Source of the DNA: an uncultured Flavobacteriales bacterium
GTDB lineage: Bacteria > Bacteroidota > Bacteroidia > Flavobacteriales > Weeksellaceae
Assembly: GCA_937876095.1 (NCBI GenBank)
Contig: CALFIE010000100.1
Span: 1 to 12,596, forward strand
Direction of reading: 5' to 3'
Length of the DNA: 12,596 bases
Part shown: positions 6,961 through 12,596 of the stretch, in pieces
Numbering within the stretch: position 1 is the first letter of the stretch
Layout: each line of letters begins with the position of its first letter
The notes under the pieces: model-generated
Seen by the model: only the letters and a program-made list of their open reading frames with translations
Database searches by the model: none
Told to the model about the DNA's origin: nothing
Position numbers and translations under genes: made by a program

Positions 6961-7410
6961 CTATTTTTTTTCGTGTAATTCGTTGGCAATACTGATGATT
7001 TCACTCATTACTTCTTTAAAAATTCCTAATTTCTCTGTTGAAATTCTTTCCGAAACCTTATTATTAAAATTTAGTACCACCTCTTTTGATAAATTTCTAG
7101 ATGAAATTCCTTTTTCTGTTAGTTTTATGATAACTTCTCTTTTGTCATTCGTGGTTTTTTCTTTGCAGATGTAACCACCATCTTCTAATAATTTTATTAT
7201 TCTAGTGAGAGAAGTTGGCTCAATTGCCATTTTCGGTCCTAAATTGGTACTTCTAGTTCCTTCTTTTGGATCAATTTTTAGAAGTGTAAGCGCTTGAACT
7301 GCAGTTGAATTGTATAGAGAAGCTTTTTCTGAATACATTTTCGAGACTGAAAGCCAACCTGATTTCAATAATAAGTCGATTTCAAGTTTGTCATTTTTTT
7401 TAGAATTCAT
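6961..7410 (-). CDS. MarR-family transcriptional regulator
   Basis: A 149-residue winged-helix DNA-binding protein. The central part has a MarR-like recognition region (GPKMAIEPTSLTRIIKLLEDGGYI) followed by the wing (KTTNDKREVIIKLTEKG), with helical N- and C-terminal dimerisation segments. The frame opens 11 codons upstream at a weak-looking start (7443), but that would lie inside operator 1 and upstream of the likely transcript start. The ATG at 7408-7410, with AAGGAAC at 7416-7422, is better. It is the first gene of the beta-oxidation operon, 10 nt before fadN. Two palindromes around its promoter suggest autorepression and repression of the fad genes, perhaps released by an acyl-CoA or fatty acid. 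The ligand is inference. In Bacillus the analogous genes are controlled by a TetR-type protein, so the regulator class differs. Confidence 0.88.
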   Translation of the reverse strand: MNSKKNDKLEIDLLLKSGWLSVSKMYSEKASLYNSTAVQALTLLKIDPKEGTRSTNLGPKMAIEPTSLTRIIKLLEDGGYICKEKTTNDKREVIIKLTEKGISSRNLSKEVVLNFNNKVSERISTEKLGIFKEVMSEIISIANELHEKK

Positions 7411-7427
7411 TTTTAGTTCCTTTTTGT

Positions 7428-7439
7428 TATGCATGCATA
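7428..7439. promoter_or_regulatory. Operator 1: 12-bp perfect palindrome
   Basis: TATGCATGCATA is self-complementary and lies at the predicted transcription start of the regulator gene. It shares the core TATGCRTGCATA with operator 2. The centres of the two sites are 32 bp apart, about three helical turns, so bound dimers would face the same side of the DNA. Assignment to the adjacent MarR protein is inference. Confidence 0.65.
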
Positions 7440-7440
7440 G

Positions 7441-7448
7441 CAAATATA
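7441..7448 (-). promoter_or_regulatory. Predicted -7 box of the fad operon promoter
   Basis: On the minus strand this reads TATATTTG, a full match to the Bacteroidota TAnnTTTG element. It lies between the two palindromes, placing the transcript start near 7434 inside operator 1 and leaving a leader of about 25 nt. No TTTG/TTG -33 element is present where expected; that place is covered by operator 2. Confidence 0.6.
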
Positions 7449-7451
7449 TAT

Positions 7452-7479
7452 AAAAATACTATGCGTGCATAGTATTTTT
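7452..7479. promoter_or_regulatory. Operator 2: 28-bp palindrome
   Basis: Perfect 13-bp arms (7452-7464 and 7467-7479) around a 2-nt GT centre; the inner part reads CTATGCGTGCATAG. It overlaps the -33 region of the regulator promoter. It differs from operator 1 by one base within the shared 12-bp core. It could in principle also act as a terminator hairpin for the ABC cluster, which ends about 100 nt upstream on the same strand, but the shared core with operator 1 favours an operator. Confidence 0.65.
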
Positions 7480-7578
7480 TTTAATAAATTATAATTAATT
7501 GAATATCAGTTAAATAAAAATTATTCGATACATAATAATACAAACGAAATATCCTTAGATTCAGTAAAAATTGTAAAA

Positions 7579-8502
7579 TTAATAATCTTTATTAATAAAT
7601 ATAATGATTTCCTCGATTGAAAAGCATTTCTCATGGATATTATCTCCAGAAATCTCCCAAAATGTATCATTGAAAGTAATTTTGTACCTAGAAATGTCTT
7701 TTTCTATATTTTTTTGGAGTGCAGAATAGAGAATTTCTTTGTGCAAAGTTGGTGCAATTATTTCGGGTGATACAAATACTGGATTGAGTGTAAAAAGTTG
7801 AGGATTGGTAAGATTTGAATTTTGTAGCAGCACATCTTCTGATAAACCTGATTCTAATTTTTGGTGATTGATGAGCCAAATTTTGTCTGCAAATTCTTTG
7901 GCTAATCTCCAATCGTGAGAAGAAAAAAGAATGAGTTTATTGTGTTTTTTCGCCAAATTTCGGAGTAATTTCAGGATCATAATCTTGTTTTCCTCGTCTA
8001 AATGTGTAGTTGGTTCATCTAAAATAATGAAAGACGAATTTTGTGCTAAAGCACGACCAATAAATGCTTTCTGCAGATTACCATCAGATAATTTGCTTAA
8101 TGGCAAATTTTTGTATTCACTTAAATATAGACTTTCGATGATTTCTTCAACTTCCTGTTTATCAGAGTTATTTAATTCAAAATAATATGGGTAATGAATG
8201 AATTTCCCAAGTGAAACTAAGTCTTGCAAAGTGTAATTTGCTGGAATTTGAGATTTAGAAAATACCACTGCAATTTGCTGTGCGATTTCTTTGGTAGAAA
8301 GGTTTTTAATATTTTTTTTATTGATGAGAATTTCACCATGCAAAACTGGGATTTGGTTGAGAATACTCTTGATCAAGGTAGTTTTACCAACGCCATTATT
8401 ACCAATCAAAAGACAGACTTCACCCAACTCCAAAGAAGTTTCCACTCCTTCAATTAAAGGAGTTTGGTAGCCAATGTCTGTATTTTTTAGTTCTAAAAAC
8501 AT
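7579..8502 (-). CDS. ABC transporter ATP-binding protein, FecE/BtuD-like
   Basis: Cytoplasmic ATPase of a metal-chelate (siderophore, haem or cobalamin type) importer, partner of the FecCD permease encoded upstream. Of 307 residues, the nucleotide-binding domain occupies about 1-210. Walker A is GNNGVGKTT (34-42), the Q-loop is near Q85, the signature is LSDGN (138-142, a variant of LSGGQ), Walker B is FIILDEPT (158-165), the D-loop is HLD (167-169), and the switch histidine is in SSHDW. About 95 residues follow the ATPase core; this extension has no motif I recognise. It is the last gene of its cluster and is separated from the permease by a small membrane-protein gene lying between inverted repeats. 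Substrate cannot be told from the sequence. Confidence 0.92.
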   Translation of the reverse strand: MFLELKNTDIGYQTPLIEGVETSLELGEVCLLIGNNGVGKTTLIKSILNQIPVLHGEILINKKNIKNLSTKEIAQQIAVVFSKSQIPANYTLQDLVSLGKFIHYPYYFELNNSDKQEVEEIIESLYLSEYKNLPLSKLSDGNLQKAFIGRALAQNSSFIILDEPTTHLDEENKIMILKLLRNLAKKHNKLILFSSHDWRLAKEFADKIWLINHQKLESGLSEDVLLQNSNLTNPQLFTLNPVFVSPEIIAPTLHKEILYSALQKNIEKDISRYKITFNDTFWEISGDNIHEKCFSIEEIIIFINKDY

Positions 8503-8510
8503 ATTTTATT

Positions 8511-8539
8511 TTCCACAGATTTCACAGATGTTTACAAAT
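8511..8539. repeat. Left inverted end: CACAGAT units
   Basis: CACAGAT at 8514-8520 and 8523-8529 (9 bp apart) and a degenerate TACAAAT at 8533-8539 (10 bp further), preceded by TTTCC-like bases. It begins 8 nt upstream of the ATPase start codon. The last unit reaches the stop codon of the enclosed membrane-protein gene. It is the inverted counterpart of 8875-8904, with mirrored 9- and 10-bp spacings. Confidence 0.8.
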
Positions 8540-8874
8540 CAAAAAAATATTCTCCATAAAAATTTCACAAATAAATTTACATAAACATATATGTATTGAA
8601 GTATTAAAAAAAATAAAATAGGAAGTAAACTAATTAAAATCCAAAAATATTTTTTTTTATTAATTTTTATAAAAGAACGTATTGCATTAATTACAGATAA
8701 TATCATTGTAAAAGGCCAAGCAAAAAGCAACCACCAAACATGTGCAAAAGAATAAATCCAATGCAAATTATAATTTAATCTAAAAATATCTGAAAATTTC
8801 ATCACAAAAAAACTAACCACAAACAAAAATATATTTGAAACAATTAGTTGTTCTAAAGTTATTCTAATTTTCAT
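8539..8874 (-). CDS. Small unknown membrane protein
   Basis: I do not recognise this 111-residue protein. It is strongly hydrophobic and aromatic, with about three likely membrane segments: residues about 10-30, 45-66 (rich in Trp) and 76-105. The last two are separated by a short basic loop (around INKKKY). No conserved catalytic motif is visible. Its DNA is even more AT-rich than the genes around it. It lies between an importer's permease and ATPase, where no third subunit is expected. Start and stop abut the inverted CACAGAT arrays: the ATG touches the right array and the TGA lies in the left one. It is therefore more likely passenger cargo than a transporter subunit. It is probably real, given a complete frame inside matched repeats, but could be poorly expressed. 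Confidence 0.65.
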   Translation of the reverse strand: MKIRITLEQLIVSNIFLFVVSFFVMKFSDIFRLNYNLHWIYSFAHVWWLLFAWPFTMILSVINAIRSFIKINKKKYFWILISLLPILFFLILQYIYVYVNLFVKFLWRIFF

Positions 8875-8904
8875 TTCTGTGTAAATCTGTGTAATCTGTG
8901 GGAA
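8875..8904. repeat. Right inverted end: ATCTGTG units
   Basis: TTCTGTG at 8875-8881 (degenerate), ATCTGTG at 8885-8891 and at 8894-8900, spaced 10 and 9 bp, followed by GGAAA. It is the mirror image of the left end. It stops just before the permease stop codon at 8906-8908 and touches the start codon of the enclosed gene. Confidence 0.8.
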
Positions 8905-8905
8905 A

Positions 8906-9877
8906 TTAATTTCTATTCTTCAATAACATCAACAAAATTACCGGAATTCCAAACAGACTGGTAATCACATTGATTGGGAGTTGTGACCACTCTGAAATTA
9001 CCGAAAACAGTTCCATAATTGCAATCCCCAAAATCATATTCAAAATCCACTGTTGCCACAATTTTGCCGGATTATAGATCATTCTGCTGAAATGCGGAAC
9101 GACAATCCCGATAAATAAAATAGGTCCCAAAAATGCGGTAACCGATGCTGAAAGTAGCGATGAAGCAATGATGATGAGTAATTTCAGTTGTTTCAGATTC
9201 ACTCCAAAACTTGTAGCATAAGCATTTCCCAAAGAATTTCCTATGAGTGGTTTGATGGTTTTGAAACTCAAAAAAATTCCAAAAATCACAAAAATGCCCA
9301 AAACCAAAATTTGATTGCTGCTCACTTGATTATTGGCTCCAAAACTCCACAAAATATAGTTTTTCAGGCTCTGATTGTCGGCATATAATTGCAAAATAGA
9401 AACCACAGCTCCTGCTAAAGCCGAAATCAAAAATCCAAAAATGATGATCATATTTTTATCGGGAAATCTACCTGAAATTTCGAGTAAAATCAACATCAAT
9501 AGAAGACTTCCCAAAATAGCAGAAATACTCAGAAAACTGTTTTGCAACAATTCTGGTAGTGCGATATTTTGTGAAAAAAATATATAAAAAGCAACGCTTA
9601 AACTCGCAGCAGAAGTAATTCCCAAAACAGATGGTCCTGCTAAAGGATTTTGGAAATATTCTTGCAATAGAAATCCCGAAGTTGGTATAGAAATTCCAGC
9701 CAAAAGCATCGCCAAAACGCGATTCATTCGCAAAAGCGCAATTTGGTGATTTTCGGCATCGGTTTTTATAAAAGATGACCAATCAAGCGCAATGTAACCT
9801 GTATTCAAATTGATGAAAATCAGAACTATCGCCAAAACAGCGAACAAGAACACCAAAATTTTGAATGATTTTGACAT
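8906..9877 (-). CDS. FecCD-type metal-chelate ABC permease
   Basis: Inner-membrane permease of the FecCD/BtuC family, which imports ferric siderophores, haem or cobalamin. It has 323 residues with about nine to ten hydrophobic segments spread along its length. Family landmarks are RMNRVLAMLLAG early in the protein, NPLAGPSVLGITSAASLS, and GPILFIGIVVPHFSRM toward the C-terminus, near the region that couples to the ATPase. I start it at the ATG at 9875-9877 (MSKSFKILVFL); a TTG four codons upstream (9889) is possible but less likely. The partner ATPase lies two genes downstream. No periplasmic substrate-binding protein is encoded in this window; instead a thioredoxin-like lipoprotein gene ends 41 nt upstream. 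Confidence 0.93.
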   Translation of the reverse strand: MSKSFKILVFLFAVLAIVLIFINLNTGYIALDWSSFIKTDAENHQIALLRMNRVLAMLLAGISIPTSGFLLQEYFQNPLAGPSVLGITSAASLSVAFYIFFSQNIALPELLQNSFLSISAILGSLLLMLILLEISGRFPDKNMIIIFGFLISALAGAVVSILQLYADNQSLKNYILWSFGANNQVSSNQILVLGIFVIFGIFLSFKTIKPLIGNSLGNAYATSFGVNLKQLKLLIIIASSLLSASVTAFLGPILFIGIVVPHFSRMIYNPAKLWQQWILNMILGIAIMELFSVISEWSQLPINVITSLFGIPVILLMLLKNRN

Positions 9878-9918
9878 ACAGATTGGCAAAAATTCACTTT
9901 GCTTATTTTATGAAATTT

Positions 9919-10473
9919 CTATTTTTTAGCAGTCAAAAATTTTGAAACTTTTTCGTTGAGCACGTCTTCAGTCATCATTCCTACTGTTTCATCGGTTACA
10001 TCACCTTTTCTCATTTGCGTAAAAGGTATAGAACTTCCGTCCCATTCTTTGAAATTCGCTTTGAAAAATTCTGGCGACAATGTAGCACCATTCAGAACCA
10101 CCACGTTTTTGCTGAGACCTTGCTCTTCAGCAAAATTTTTGACTTCGGTTTCCCAATCGTTTTTTTCATCTACACTTATAAAGGTGAATTTCACAGGTTG
10201 CCCCTTCAATTCTTCCATTTTTTTCTTGAAATGCGGGATTTCTTTCATACAAGGTCCACACCAAGTTGCAAAAAAATTGGTAATATATAAGGTGTCATTT
10301 TTGGTATTTACCAAATTAGCTACTTTATCGGTCGTAAATTCTACCGTTTTGTAGGCAGAAGTTGGAGTAGGAGTTTCAGTTGTCGTAACTACAGGATTTT
10401 CTGCAGGTTTTTGTTCTTTTTTACAAGAAAACAAGGCACCTAAAATTAACGCAGAAAGAAGAAAATTTCTCAT
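9919..10473 (-). CDS. TlpA-like thioredoxin-fold lipoprotein
   Basis: An exported thiol-disulfide oxidoreductase of 184 residues. Residues 1-16 form a lipoprotein signal peptide ending in a lipobox (LFSC), with C17 as the lipidated cysteine. A Pro/Thr-rich linker follows (about 20-40). The thioredoxin-like domain (about 45-180) has the active site WCGPC (W71-C75) in the context FFATWCGPCMKEIPHF, typical of TlpA/ResA proteins. These act in the periplasm, reducing or oxidising cysteines, for example in cytochrome c maturation. The residues after C17 are KKEQ, not an obvious Bacteroidota surface-export signal, so a periplasmic location is likely. It is the first gene of the minus-strand cluster with the metal-chelate transporter. 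Its start lies 33 nt from the divergent reductase gene, so its promoter must overlap that gene's start region. Confidence 0.92.
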   Translation of the reverse strand: MRNFLLSALILGALFSCKKEQKPAENPVVTTTETPTPTSAYKTVEFTTDKVANLVNTKNDTLYITNFFATWCGPCMKEIPHFKKKMEELKGQPVKFTFISVDEKNDWETEVKNFAEEQGLSKNVVVLNGATLSPEFFKANFKEWDGSSIPFTQMRKGDVTDETVGMMTEDVLNEKVSKFLTAKK

Positions 10474-10483
10474 AATTTTTTAT

Positions 10484-10491
10484 TATTTTTG
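10484..10491 (+). promoter_or_regulatory. Possible -7 box for the reductase gene
   Basis: TATTTTTG matches TAnnTTTG and lies in the 33-nt gap between the divergent genes. It would give a leader of only about 10 nt before the ATG at 10507 and would nearly coincide with the possible ribosome site AAGGA. No -33 element was identified. In AT-rich DNA this may be chance. Confidence 0.3.
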
Positions 10492-10506
10492 AAGGATTAA
10501 TTACGT

Positions 10507-11631
10507 ATGGATAAAAATTCTACAGAGCATTTGCAGCAGCATTTTTATGCGCTAAAATTAACCAAAAAAGAGCAACTGACCAAAAGTACTTTTGCGCTGG
10601 AATTTGAAGTTCCCGATTTGTTGAAATCCAACTTTCAGTTTCAGTCTGGGCAATATGTTACGGTAAAAATCCCTACAGAAAACGAGATGCTTTTTCAGGA
10701 TTACTCCATAACTTCCGCTCCTTATGAATCTACGCTGAGTTTGGGAATTAAAGTGAAATCTGCAAAAAGTGCAGCGCAAATTTTGGTGCAAAATTTTGAA
10801 GTAGGAGATACTTTGCAAATAAGCGAACCAACTGGAAGATTTACCCTAAAATCCAAACCAAACGAACACCGAACTATTTTGGGATTCGCAGCAGGAATCG
10901 GCATAACTCCGATTTTGAGCCACCTGAAAAATATCTTGCACCAAGAACCAAGAACTCGTTTTTTTCTGTTTTTTTCATTAAAAAATCCATTAGAAATCAT
11001 CTATAAAGAAACATTGGAGCAATTGCAAAAAATGTACGGAAATCGATTTCAAATATTCTATTTTTTTTCACAAGAAGGTGCCGAAAATCCACTTTTTGAG
11101 GGTAGACTTTCAGAGAAAAAACTCCAACTCATCATCAATCAAATTTTAATTTACGAAGAAGATGATGCCGAAACTACGATTTGGGATTCTACTGATGAAG
11201 TTTTGATTTGCGGTCCTGGTGAAATGATAAAAACCGTTGCAAACGCTTGTAATAAATTTGGAATTCCGAGAAAAAACATTCATTTCGAATTGTTTGATAC
11301 TTTTGATGGCGATATTTTCACTTCAGAAAAAAAAATCCCGCTTCTTGAAAATATTGAAACCACCATACAATTGTCAGGTAAAAATTATGATTTTGTTTTT
11401 AAAAATAATCAAGAAAAAATACTAACTCAATTGCTTGCACTGGGTTTAGAAGTCCCATATTCTTGTAAATCAGGAGTTTGTGGAAATTGCATTTGCACCC
11501 TTAAAGAAGGAAAAGTAGAATTGCTAGAAAATGAATACCTCACTCCGAAAGAAGAAAAGGAAGGCAAAATATTGGCTTGCCAATCCATCATTTTGAGTAA
11601 AAAAATAAACCTTAATTTTGATGACGTTTGA
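10507..11631 (+). CDS. FAD/2Fe-2S reductase of the ferredoxin-NADP reductase family (PaaE-like)
   Basis: A 374-residue NAD(P)H-dependent electron-transfer protein. Domain order is an FAD-binding barrel (about 12-118), a nucleotide-binding domain (about 122-265) with GIGITP (130-135) and CGPGEM (235-240), and a C-terminal plant-type ferredoxin (about 283-374). The ferredoxin has ligands C320, C325, C328 and C358. This is the architecture of PaaE, the reductase of phenylacetyl-CoA epoxidase. No paaABC genes are in the window, so the partner is unknown and the paaE name is not assigned. The usual FAD motif RxYS appears as QDYS (64-67), with Gln in place of Arg. The gene starts a plus-strand pair, and its stop overlaps the next gene's start by four bases. 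AAGGA lies about 10 nt upstream of the ATG. Confidence 0.9.
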   Translation: MDKNSTEHLQQHFYALKLTKKEQLTKSTFALEFEVPDLLKSNFQFQSGQYVTVKIPTENEMLFQDYSITSAPYESTLSLGIKVKSAKSAAQILVQNFEVGDTLQISEPTGRFTLKSKPNEHRTILGFAAGIGITPILSHLKNILHQEPRTRFFLFFSLKNPLEIIYKETLEQLQKMYGNRFQIFYFFSQEGAENPLFEGRLSEKKLQLIINQILIYEEDDAETTIWDSTDEVLICGPGEMIKTVANACNKFGIPRKNIHFELFDTFDGDIFTSEKKIPLLENIETTIQLSGKNYDFVFKNNQEKILTQLLALGLEVPYSCKSGVCGNCICTLKEGKVELLENEYLTPKEEKEGKILACQSIILSKKINLNFDDV

Positions 11632-12293
11632 AAGTTACTAAAAACATATTGAAATTATTTTTCACCACCTTCGAAATTGGTGTTTTACTGATGTTTTTTG
11701 CCAACATTTGGGTTTTTTCTGTAACTAATGGTCGTACGTATACCAAAATTTCAAAAATTCCACCGAGAGAAACAGCCTTGGTTTTGGGAACTTCCCCAAA
11801 AATGAAATCGGGAGTTGTAAATCCGTATTTTACAAAAAGAATGGATGCTGCTGCATTGCTTTATCACCACGGAAAAGTAAAAAAAATAATTGTAAGTGGC
11901 GAAAAAAGCGCAGGTTACGATGAACCAAAAGCAATGAAAAACTACTTAATTGAACAAGAAGGAATTCCCGAAAATATTATTTATAAAGATTCTACCGGTT
12001 TCAATACCCGAAAAAGTATTGGTAATTGTCAGGAAATTTTTCACGAAAAAAATGTGGTGATTGTTTCTCAAGGTTATCACAATTTGCGGGCACTTTTCTA
12101 TGCAAGAAATTTGGGGATGAATGCACTTGGTTTTGATGCGCAAGATGTCTACAGCAACCAAAGTTATTACAGAAATCAGTTTCGGGAGTTTTTTGCGCGA
12201 GTTCAAGCAGTATTGTTCTATGTTTTTGGAATTACGGATAAAGAAGATTTCAAAAATCGTATTTCACAAGCAGAATATGAGTTTAATTATTAA
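11628..12293 (+). CDS. SanA/ElyC/YdcF (DUF218) family membrane-anchored protein
   Basis: A 221-residue protein with one N-terminal membrane segment (about 10-32) and a DUF218 domain (about 45-200). The matches are ALVLGTSP, the RMDAAALLYHHGKVKKIIVSG strand-helix unit, YDEPKAMKNYLIEQEGIP, the DSTGFNTRKS stretch and VSQGYHNLRALFYARNLG, which follow E. coli SanA closely. SanA affects envelope permeability (vancomycin sensitivity at high temperature); the biochemical reaction is not established. The start is TTG at 11628-11630, which overlaps the reductase stop codon (TTGA). The first in-frame ATG is 21 codons later and would cut the membrane segment, so TTG with translational coupling is preferred. 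The gene is followed by an AT-rich gap with no clear terminator. Confidence 0.88.
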   Translation: MKVTKNILKLFFTTFEIGVLLMFFANIWVFSVTNGRTYTKISKIPPRETALVLGTSPKMKSGVVNPYFTKRMDAAALLYHHGKVKKIIVSGEKSAGYDEPKAMKNYLIEQEGIPENIIYKDSTGFNTRKSIGNCQEIFHEKNVVIVSQGYHNLRALFYARNLGMNALGFDAQDVYSNQSYYRNQFREFFARVQAVLFYVFGITDKEDFKNRISQAEYEFNY

Positions 12294-12333
12294 AAAAAAA
12301 CTTGAAATAATTTTATTTTATCAAAAATATTTA

Positions 12334-12341
12334 TAAATTTG
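12334..12341 (+). promoter_or_regulatory. Predicted -7 box upstream of the right-edge gene
   Basis: TAAATTTG matches TAnnTTTG, placing a transcript start near 12347, about 43 nt before the ATG at 12390. A -33 TTG was not found at the expected spacing. Its position just ahead of a new coding region supports it. Confidence 0.45.
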
Positions 12342-12389
12342 CATAGATTTAACAATTAAAAATATCAATATAACTCATAGTAACTTAAC

Positions 12390-12596
12390 ATGGGAAGATC
12401 TTGATAAAAATAGCGAAAAAATAATACTCAAAGATATTGAGCTTAGCAGCAACAATTTCTCGATGAGCAGTTATCAGCCGATAAATTTTACCGGATCTTT
12501 TAACAGCTCTATGACCTCAAATGGTATGACTGCAGCTACTGACTTTGAAATAAATGCTACTAAAATTAGCACTGGCAACTCAACAAAAATTAACTT
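12390..12596 (+). CDS. Partial unrecognised gene, apparent frameshift near the start
   Basis: The frame that reads through to the window end is open from 12337 but has no ATG, GTG or TTG until 12463. The ATG at 12390 is in another frame and stops after four codons. If one G of the GGG run at 12392-12394 is removed, that ATG joins the long frame and gives a protein starting MEDLDKNSEKIILKDIEL. The Ser/Asn/Thr-rich part that follows includes MSSYQPINFTGSF (from 12463). No family is recognised. Its use of AGC, CAG, CCG and TCG codons is richer in G and C than the genes to its left, which may mark a horizontally acquired segment. Alternatives are a true start at 12463 or a non-standard start codon. 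The frameshift could be an assembly error, a mutation or phase variation. Confidence 0.45.

Larger units (their letters stand above)
8511..8904 (-). mobile_element. Candidate cassette: inverted CACAGAT arrays around a small membrane-protein gene
   Basis: A unit of about 394 bp bounded by mirrored repeat ends (8511-8539 and 8875-8904), with one ORF in the loop and no transposase. It occupies the gap between the permease stop (1 nt from the right end) and the ATPase start (8 nt from the left end). The geometry repeats that of the unrelated cassette at 4107-4554. Interpretation as a mobile or retained insert is inference. Confidence 0.45.

Noticed and set aside
6951..7004. Longer fadN start 18 codons upstream
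   Set aside because: It would overlap the regulator gene's end, and the extra residues precede a conserved dehydrogenase N-terminus; the ATG at 6948-6950 fits better.
7411..7443. Longer regulator start 11 codons upstream
   Set aside because: It would lie within operator 1 and upstream of the predicted transcript start; the ATG at 7408-7410 has a ribosome-site-like AAGGAAC.
4107..8904. Classical insertion sequence
   Set aside because: No transposase, no DDE or HUH motif, and no clear target-site duplication is visible; only inverted repeat ends and small ORFs are seen.
9956..10354. 132-codon plus-strand frame opposite the TlpA-like gene
   Set aside because: It is antisense to a clear thioredoxin domain and resembles no known protein; it is a shadow frame.
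10581..10594. Palindrome CAAAAGTACTTTTG giving TAnnTTTG matches on both strands
   Set aside because: It lies in well-conserved reductase coding sequence and such AT-rich matches are expected by chance; it remains a weak candidate for the tlpA promoter only.
12390..12404. Four-residue leader peptide starting at the ATG at 12390
   Set aside because: There is no attenuator-like structure after it; a one-base frameshift in the GGG run explains the ATG better.

Overview
The window is AT-rich DNA from a member of the Bacteroidota, most likely class Flavobacteriia (Weeksellaceae-like, for example near Chryseobacterium or Cloacibacterium). The evidence is protein character, A-rich start contexts with few Shine-Dalgarno sites, and two good matches to the Bacteroidota -7 promoter element TAnnTTTG. 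The genus is inference.

Layout from left to right. Positions 1-310 hold no convincing gene. Positions 310-636 (minus) encode a two-repeat YegP/DUF1508 protein. A strong hairpin terminator (968-1014) closes a long minus-strand beta-oxidation operon. In transcription order that operon runs: MarR-family regulator (7410-6961), fused 3-hydroxyacyl-CoA dehydrogenase/enoyl-CoA hydratase of the FadN type (6950-4557), a small four-helix-bundle (23S rRNA intervening-sequence family) protein (4499-4149), thiolase FadA (4098-2920) and acyl-CoA dehydrogenase FadE (2809-1031). Two near-identical palindromes flank the predicted -7 box in front of the regulator, which suggests autoregulation and control of the whole operon.

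Positions 10473-7579 form a second minus-strand cluster: a TlpA-like thioredoxin lipoprotein, a FecCD-type metal-chelate permease, a small unknown membrane protein and the matching ABC ATPase. On the plus strand a flavin/2Fe-2S reductase (10507-11631) overlaps a SanA/YdcF-type membrane protein (11628-12293). The right edge holds the 5' part of an unrecognised plus-strand gene that seems to need a one-base frameshift correction near its start.

The most unusual structure lies between the operon genes. The fadA-fadE and fadN-fadA junctions are each lined by two 32-bp arrays of a 7-bp tandem repeat (GTACAAT-like) in opposite orientation. The arrays sit 2-3 nt after the upstream stop and 8-11 nt before the downstream start. 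At fadA-fadE the arrays enclose a bare 32-nt spacer; at fadN-fadA they enclose the four-helix-bundle gene. A second, sequence-unrelated inverted repeat built of CACAGAT units (spaced 9 and 10 bp) encloses the small membrane-protein gene between the permease and the ATPase in the same geometry. This looks like a class of intergenic cassettes (inverted short-repeat ends, with or without a small ORF in the loop), comparable in layout to 23S rRNA intervening sequences, sitting seamlessly inside operons.
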